From: Omnitrophica bacterium RIFCSPLOWO2_01_FULL_45_10
GTDB lineage: Bacteria; Omnitrophota; Gorgyraeia; 2-01-FULL-45-10
Assembly (NCBI GenBank): GCA_001804165.1
Contig: MHFL01000019.1
Location: forward strand, 10,646 to 21,938
Direction of reading: 5' to 3'
DNA: 11,293 nt
Numbering within the stretch: the stretch's first letter is position 1; the number at the start of each line of letters is the position of its first letter. Shown piece after piece: positions 6,877 to 11,293 of this stretch. The position numbers were made by a program, and so were the translations under genes. The notes under the pieces were generated by a model, which worked only from the letters and a program-made list of their open reading frames with translations, did no database searches and had not been told where the DNA came from.

Positions 6877-7785
6877 ATGATTCGAAAAATTACGATTGAT
6901 GACGCGGAGTATCCGAATAACCTGAAGAATATATACGATCCGCCGAAGGCGCTTTATGTCAATGGCGCGCTCTTAGAGCGAGATGAATTCGCGGTCGCTG
7001 TCGTCGGCTCAAGGCGCGCGTCTCAATACGGCCTAGAGACGAGTGAGAGACTGGCGTTTGAACTCAGCCTTCGAGGCGTAACCGTCGTGAGCGGGATGGC
7101 AAGAGGCATCGATTCAGCGGCTCATAGAGGCGCGATTAAAGCGAAGGGCAGGACCCTCGCGGTCCTAGGGAGCGGCCACGGCCATATATATCCACCGGAA
7201 AACGCTAAATTATACGAAGAGGTTTCTAAAAACGGCGCCGTCCTGACCGAATACAAGAACGATGTCGCGCCGCTGTCCATGAACTTCCCGATGCGCAACA
7301 GGATAATAAGCGGTATGGCGTTAGGGGTCGTCGTTGTGGAAGCCGCGAGGAATTCGGGCGCGCTCATAACGGCCAACCTTGCCGCTGAACAGGGGCGGGA
7401 AATCTTCGCGGTTCCGGGAAAGATATCTTCCGGGACAAGTTCAGGGACGAATGAGCTGATAAGAGACGGCGCGAAGTTAGTTCAGACAGTGGATGATATA
7501 TTGGAAGAATTGTCGCAATTTGAAATCAAGGGCCTCTCCGAAGAAAAGAAGAAGGTCTATGATGAAAAGATAGCGAAAAAGACGAGGGCCTATATATATA
7601 ATTCTCTTACCGATGACGAAAGAAAGATATATAAGATGTTGTCGGATGAACCGATGATTATAGATGATATATTGAATGAGTCGAAGTTTGATTTTACGAC
7701 CGCCGCCAAGGTCCTCTTGGGCCTGGAATTGAAAAGCCTGATTAAAGAACTACCGGGCAAACAATTTGTGCGGAAGGCGAGTTAA
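6877..7785 (+). CDS. dprA: DNA-processing protein DprA (Smf)
   Basis: DprA binds incoming single-stranded DNA in natural transformation and loads RecA onto it; it is also widespread in bacteria not known to transform. From the start chosen here the protein is 302 residues. The Rossmann-like core shows PKALYVNG (about 23-30), VVGSRRASQYG (about 42-52), SGMARGIDSAAHRGA, LGSGHGHIYPPEN, FPMRNRIISGM, SGALITANLAAEQGR and FAVPGKISSGTSSGTNELIRDGA, which together define the family. A C-terminal winged-helix domain (about 235-302) follows, as in many DprA proteins; a SAM-like N-terminal domain is short or absent. The start ATG 6877 has AAAGG at 6866-6870; an in-frame TTG at 6844 would overlap the upstream gene by 32 bp and add unconserved residues, so it is less likely. 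topA follows after a 97-bp gap, a common pairing. Confidence 0.95.
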   Translation: MIRKITIDDAEYPNNLKNIYDPPKALYVNGALLERDEFAVAVVGSRRASQYGLETSERLAFELSLRGVTVVSGMARGIDSAAHRGAIKAKGRTLAVLGSGHGHIYPPENAKLYEEVSKNGAVLTEYKNDVAPLSMNFPMRNRIISGMALGVVVVEAARNSGALITANLAAEQGREIFAVPGKISSGTSSGTNELIRDGAKLVQTVDDILEELSQFEIKGLSEEKKKVYDEKIAKKTRAYIYNSLTDDERKIYKMLSDEPMIIDDILNESKFDFTTAAKVLLGLELKSLIKELPGKQFVRKAS

Positions 7786-7790
7786 TTTAT

Positions 7791-7820
7791 GGTATGGAAT
7801 TTCAAAAACTAATTCCAACC
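7791..7820 (+). repeat. Stem-loop just after dprA
   Basis: GGT (7791-7793) and TGGAATT (7795-7801) pair with AATTCCA (7811-7817) and ACC (7818-7820). The stem is 10 bp with one bulged base and a 9-base A-rich loop. It begins 6 bp after the dprA stop. No T-run follows, so it is more likely a 3'-end-protecting or weak termination structure than a canonical terminator. Confidence 0.5.
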
Positions 7821-7823
7821 ACT

Positions 7824-7858
7824 GAAAATCGCTAAAAAGTTATCGCGAAGCGATTTTC
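7824..7858 (+). repeat. Perfect 10-bp stem-loop upstream of topA, with an alternative inner hairpin
   Basis: GAAAATCGCT (7824-7833) is the exact reverse complement of AGCGATTTTC (7849-7858), with a 15-base loop. Within it ATCGC (7842-7846) can instead pair with GCGAT (7850-7854) around GAA, so the two folds compete for the 3' strand. The structure ends 10 bases before the topA ribosome site (7869-7878). It may terminate dprA transcription or shape the topA leader; there is only TT, not a U-tract, after the stem. Confidence 0.55.
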
Positions 7859-7868
7859 TTGAGCGTGC

Positions 7869-7878
7869 AAGGAAAGGA
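7869..7878 (+). promoter_or_regulatory. Ribosome binding site of topA
   Basis: AAGGAAAGGA contains two overlapping Shine-Dalgarno-like cores, and the second ends 4 bp before ATG 7883. It fixes the topA start. Confidence 0.7.
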
Positions 7879-7882
7879 ATAA

Positions 7883-9862
7883 ATGGCAAAGAATCTGGTA
7901 ATAGTCGAATCACCCGCGAAGGCGAATACGATAAACAAGTTCCTGGGGAAAGATTTTGTCGTAGAATCAAGCATGGGCCATCTGATAGATTTGCCGAAGA
8001 AGAAATTGGGCGTAGACGTGGAGAATGACTTTAAGCCGGAGTACGTCGTGATGCCCGAAAGGAAGAAGAATCTGGCTGCCTTGAAAAAAGAGGCTAAAGA
8101 CAAGGATTGCATATATCTGGCCGCCGACCCTGACAGGGAGGGTGAGGCGATATGCTGGCACATAAAGAATGAGTTATGCGACGGGAAGAAAAAATGTTAC
8201 AGGGTAGCGTTCGATGAGATTACCAAAGACGCGGTCCTTAACGCTTTTAAACACCCTCGAGATATTAACATTAATCTCGTGAACGCGCAGCAGGCGCGAA
8301 GGATACTCGATAGAATTGTCGGATACACATTGAGTCCGCTTCTCTGGAAGAAGGTCTCGCGGGGATTAAGCGCGGGCCGCGTGCAATCAGTCACTGTCCG
8401 GCTCATCGTGGAAAGAGAGAAAGAGATAAAGAGATTTAAGGCTCAGGAATACTGGGAAATCGAGGCCGAACTTAAAAAAAAGTCGGACTCGCCCGCGGAT
8501 AAGTTCAAGGCGAGGCTGGAAAAACATAGAGATAAAAAGGCCGAGATAAAAAATAAAGAGGAGGCCGACGGAATAGTCGAACAATTGAAAAAAGAGCCCT
8601 TCGTTGTCGCGGATATCAAAGAGAGCAAAAAAAAGAAGAATCCGTTTCCGCCTTTCACAACGAGTAAGTTACAACAAGACTCGTTTAACAAACTCAGGTT
8701 TTCAAGCGCCAGGACGATGCAGATCGCTCAGACCCTTTACGAGGGCGTCGAGATAGGGGAAGAGGAGAGGGTCGGCCTCATAACATACATGCGGACGGAT
8801 TCTGTCAGGGTCTCTAAAGACGCCGTTCAGTCGGCCCGAGAGTATATACTTAAGAGGTTCGGCAAGCGCTATTATCCCGAAACACCGAATGTCTATAAAT
8901 CGAGAAAGTTGGCCCAGGAAGCGCATGAGGCGATCAGGCCGACCTTGCCGTTGAGAGAACCGGATACCGTGAAAAATCATCTCACACCCGACCAATTCAA
9001 ACTCTATTCTCTCATCTGGAACCGATTTTTGGCGAGCCAGATGAGTTCCGCCTTATATTCCCAGACCACAGTGGATATAAAAGCGGGAGAATTTCTATTC
9101 AAGGCAAGCGCGACCATGGTCCTTTTTGACGGCTTCACTGTAATCTATGAATTGGAAGAAGCGAAAGAGAAGGACAGGATAAATTTGCCCCACCTTTCGG
9201 CGGGAGAGCAATTGGATCTCCTGGATCTTCTCCCGAGCCAGCATTTCACAAAGCCGCCTCCCAGATATTCCGACGCATCCCTCGTTAAGGCGCTTGAAGA
9301 GTTGGGCATAGGCAGGCCCTCGACCTATGCTCCGATAATTCAGACCATAACGACGAGGGATTATGTGAGAAGGATATCCGGCTATTTTCATCCTACGGAA
9401 TTGGGCATGATAGTGACGGAACTTCTGATGAAGCATTTTCCCAAAATTCTCGATGTTAAATTCACCGCCGAGATGGAAGACGAACTCGACGGCATCGAAG
9501 AGGGCGAGACCGATTGGCTCGTGGTGATGAAGAGTTTCTATTCGCCGTTTATGCATTCGGTTGAAGAGGCGAAGCTCAACATGAAAGACGTAAAAAAGGA
9601 AGTCGTGCCGAGCGGAGAGACATGTGAACTTTGCGGAAAGCCGATGGTCATAAAATGGGGCAGGCGCGGAAAATTCTTAAGTTGTTCGGACTATCCAAGG
9701 TGTAAAGCGGCCAAGTCCATAACGACAGGCGTGAAATGCCCAAACGAATGCGGAGGTGAACTCGTGGAACGCCGCTCAAGACTTGGGCTCTTTTACGGCT
9801 GCACGACCTATCCCAGATGCAAATACACTTCAAGAAAACTTCCGGAAAAGGTTGAAGATTAA
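7883..9862 (+). CDS. topA: DNA topoisomerase I (type IA)
   Basis: It relaxes negative supercoils by cutting one strand through a 5'-phosphotyrosine link. The TOPRIM domain at the N-terminus has E9 in VIVESPAKA and the DPDREGE motif with D82, D84 and E86. The RILDRIVGYTLSPLLW segment and the SAGRVQSVTVRLIVERE segment follow. The active-site tyrosine is Y302 in GLITYMRTDS. Later conserved blocks include HEAIRPT, GIGRPSTYAPI and TAEMEDELDGIEEG. The C-terminus carries two four-cysteine zinc ribbons: C581/C584/C601/C607 and C619/C623/C640/C646. At 659 residues it has a shorter tail than the E. coli enzyme (865 residues), as in many bacteria. The start is supported by the ribosome site at 7869-7878. 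A Lys-rich stretch around residues 230-255 fits the family's variable region. The xer gene starts 6 bp after the stop, implying co-transcription. Confidence 0.97.
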   Translation: MAKNLVIVESPAKANTINKFLGKDFVVESSMGHLIDLPKKKLGVDVENDFKPEYVVMPERKKNLAALKKEAKDKDCIYLAADPDREGEAICWHIKNELCDGKKKCYRVAFDEITKDAVLNAFKHPRDININLVNAQQARRILDRIVGYTLSPLLWKKVSRGLSAGRVQSVTVRLIVEREKEIKRFKAQEYWEIEAELKKKSDSPADKFKARLEKHRDKKAEIKNKEEADGIVEQLKKEPFVVADIKESKKKKNPFPPFTTSKLQQDSFNKLRFSSARTMQIAQTLYEGVEIGEEERVGLITYMRTDSVRVSKDAVQSAREYILKRFGKRYYPETPNVYKSRKLAQEAHEAIRPTLPLREPDTVKNHLTPDQFKLYSLIWNRFLASQMSSALYSQTTVDIKAGEFLFKASATMVLFDGFTVIYELEEAKEKDRINLPHLSAGEQLDLLDLLPSQHFTKPPPRYSDASLVKALEELGIGRPSTYAPIIQTITTRDYVRRISGYFHPTELGMIVTELLMKHFPKILDVKFTAEMEDELDGIEEGETDWLVVMKSFYSPFMHSVEEAKLNMKDVKKEVVPSGETCELCGKPMVIKWGRRGKFLSCSDYPRCKAAKSITTGVKCPNECGGELVERRSRLGLFYGCTTYPRCKYTSRKLPEKVED

Positions 9863-9868
9863 GAGGCA

Positions 9869-10741
9869 ATGCAAAGGTTCGTCGACAAATTCATAACTTA
9901 TTTAAGGGTTGAGAAGAACTCATCGCTCCACACCATTTCGAATTACACGAGAGACCTGAAGTCCTTCTACACCTTTTTGGGACCCGATATCGACATAAAA
10001 AAGGTGGACAGGCTCGCCCTGAGGAGATACATGGCCGAACTTCGAGGACGGAATTATGCCAAAAGGACCATAGCAAGGCACCTGGCGTCTTTACGCAGTT
10101 TCTTCAGATTCTTATATAGGGAAGGACATGTCGAGGTAAATCCCGCGACCGCCATACCCACACCGAAACTTGATAGAATTCTGCCGAAATTTCTGGATGT
10201 GGAAAAAGTCGTTAAATTGCTCCAATCTCCCGATGAAGCAACCACAAACGGTTTAAGGGATAGGGCCATTATGGAGACGCTCTATTCCACAGGAATAAGG
10301 GTGAGCGAACTCGTCGGTCTCGATCTGGACGATATCGATTTCATCTCCGGCGTCATCAAGGTGTTCGGGAAGGGCTCAAAAGAGAGGCTCGTTCCTGTTG
10401 GAGAGCCGGCATTGGCCGCCATCAGGAGATACGATGCTCAAAAGGGCCCCCTGGTAAAAGAGAAAAAGGCGGTCTTCTTGAATAAATCAGGCGCCCGGCT
10501 AACGGATAGAAGCGTAAGGCGCGTAATGGATAAGTACATCCGAAAATGCAGCATACAGGAGAAACTATCGCCTCACTCATTGAGGCACTCGTTCGCGACG
10601 CACCTTCTCGATAGAGGAGCCGACCTGAGAAGCGTTCAGGAGCTCCTGGGCCACATGAACCTTTCCACAACTCAAATATATACGCACGTTACAATGGAGC
10701 ATCTGAAATCCGTCTACGACAAGGCCCATCCCCGCGCCTAA
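9869..10741 (+). CDS. xerC: Site-specific tyrosine recombinase of the XerC/XerD type
   Basis: Xer recombinases resolve chromosome dimers at dif during division. The 290-residue protein has the N-terminal SAM-like core-binding domain (about 1-85, starting FVDKFITYLRVEKNSSLHTI) and the C-terminal catalytic domain. The full catalytic set is visible: R144 (TGIRVSEL), K168 (FGKGSKERLVPV), H236 and R239 (SPHSLRHSFATHLL), H262 (LLGHMNLSTTQ) and nucleophile Y271 (IYTHV). Length and motifs fit Xer rather than a phage integrase, and no att site or phage gene is nearby. The position next to topA matches many xerC loci, but XerC and XerD cannot be separated by eye and the genome may hold a single Xer. 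The start ATG 9869 has a closely spaced AAGAGG at 9861-9866. No dif-like site was recognised in the window. Confidence 0.93.
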   Translation: MQRFVDKFITYLRVEKNSSLHTISNYTRDLKSFYTFLGPDIDIKKVDRLALRRYMAELRGRNYAKRTIARHLASLRSFFRFLYREGHVEVNPATAIPTPKLDRILPKFLDVEKVVKLLQSPDEATTNGLRDRAIMETLYSTGIRVSELVGLDLDDIDFISGVIKVFGKGSKERLVPVGEPALAAIRRYDAQKGPLVKEKKAVFLNKSGARLTDRSVRRVMDKYIRKCSIQEKLSPHSLRHSFATHLLDRGADLRSVQELLGHMNLSTTQIYTHVTMEHLKSVYDKAHPRA

Positions 10742-10753
10742 TTTAATTAAAAT

Positions 10754-11293
10754 ATGCTATACGACATAGGGTTTTTGATATTTTCGATATTTTATCTGCC
10801 GACGTTGCTCTTCAAGGGCAAACTGCATATGGATTTTTTGGAGCGGTTCGGGTTATATAGCAAAACCAAACGCGAGTTATTATCATCTGATGGAGAGAAG
10901 ATTTGGATCCAGGCGGTTAGCGTAGGTGAAGTCGCGCTATGCAGGGGACTCATAAAACGACTGAAAGAGAGATTACCCGATACTATAATTGTCATTTCAA
11001 CTATAACGAAGACCGGGAACAATCTTGCTAAAAAGCTCTTTATTGATGACGCGGCGATAATTTATTTTCCGTTAGATTTTTCATTTGTCGTTAAAAGGGT
11101 CGTTCGGGCGATACGGCCAAAGTGCTACATAATGGTGGAGACCGAAATCTGGCCGAACCTTCTAAAAGAGATTGAGTCAGCGCGCATCCCGTCTATATTG
11201 ATAAATGGCAGGATATCTGATAGATCTTTCGGAAAATATAAATTGGCAACCTTCTTTTTAAAGAAGATTTTGGAGAAAGTAACTCTATTATGC
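10754..11293 (+). CDS. kdtA: 3-deoxy-D-manno-octulosonic acid (Kdo) transferase, 3' end cut by window edge
   Basis: Also called WaaA, it transfers Kdo from CMP-Kdo to lipid A precursor at the inner membrane, starting the LPS core. The frame is open for 180 codons to the window edge; the full protein is usually about 420 residues, so the nucleotide-sugar-binding half is missing. A short N-terminal hydrophobic anchor (about residues 5-20) is followed by the family N-terminal domain: IWIQAVSVGEV with the conserved catalytic-type glutamate E59, ISTITKTGNNLAKK, a PLDFSFVVKRVVRAIRPK segment, and ETEIWPNLL (E129, E131), then LINGRISDRSFGKYK. The His common before AVSVGE is Gln here (Q53). The start ATG 10754 lies 12 bp after xerC with no clear Shine-Dalgarno site. 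It marks the organism as Gram-negative with Kdo-containing LPS. Confidence 0.93.
   Translation, partial: MLYDIGFLIFSIFYLPTLLFKGKLHMDFLERFGLYSKTKRELLSSDGEKIWIQAVSVGEVALCRGLIKRLKERLPDTIIVISTITKTGNNLAKKLFIDDAAIIYFPLDFSFVVKRVVRAIRPKCYIMVETEIWPNLLKEIESARIPSILINGRISDRSFGKYKLATFFLKKILEKVTLLC

Noticed and set aside
8387..8691. Minus-strand open frames opposite topA
   Set aside because: They are out of register with a full-length topA that has intact TOPRIM, tyrosine and zinc-ribbon motifs, and they show only low-complexity Phe/Leu-rich sequence complementary to Lys/Glu codons.
9869..10741. Tyrosine recombinase as a sign of an integrated phage or genomic island
   Set aside because: Length, motif set and the topA neighbour fit chromosomal Xer; no tRNA att site, phage gene or composition shift is seen around it.

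Overview
The window is a compact, all-forward block of core bacterial genes. In order: ilvN (5' end cut by the window edge), ilvC, a 230-bp gap, then leuA, aroE, a type IV prepilin peptidase gene, aroC, aroK, a small unrecognised two-helix membrane protein, dprA, a 97-bp gap, topA, a xerC/xerD-type recombinase gene and the first 180 codons of kdtA (waaA), cut by the 3' edge. No rRNA, tRNA, CRISPR array, insertion-sequence transposase or phage gene was seen.

Organism: kdtA (Kdo transferase) implies a Gram-negative, LPS-making bacterium. The base composition is moderate, Ile is often ATA and Arg is often AGG/AGA. The gene order, with branched-chain and aromatic amino acid genes running into dprA-topA-xer and then an LPS gene, resembles uncultured lineages such as Omnitrophota (former OP3). 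That placement is an inference from memory of gene order and protein style, not a search result.

Region 1 (1-1516): the acetolactate synthase regulatory subunit and ketol-acid reductoisomerase, 8 bp apart, carry out the first two committed steps of Val/Leu/Ile synthesis. Region 2 (1517-1746) is not featureless. Together with the last bases of ilvC it forms one large imperfect inverted repeat (about 1510-1732) with a perfect 10-bp hairpin at its centre. It could be a MITE-like insertion or a folded leader upstream of leuA. This is the least explained sequence in the window.

Region 3 (1747-7785): leuA to dprA is one tightly packed transcription unit. Most junctions are 4-base overlaps or 1-bp gaps. 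LeuA draws 2-ketoisovalerate from the upstream pathway into leucine. AroE, AroK and AroC supply three of the shikimate pathway steps. A prepilin peptidase sits between aroE and aroC, and DprA closes the run, so parts of a pilus/competence function are interleaved with amino acid synthesis.

Region 4 (7786-11293): a gap with two stem-loops, then topoisomerase I, Xer recombinase and Kdo transferase. dprA-topA-xerC is a widely seen chromosome-maintenance neighbourhood. I saw no clear Rho-independent terminator with a U-tract anywhere in the window.
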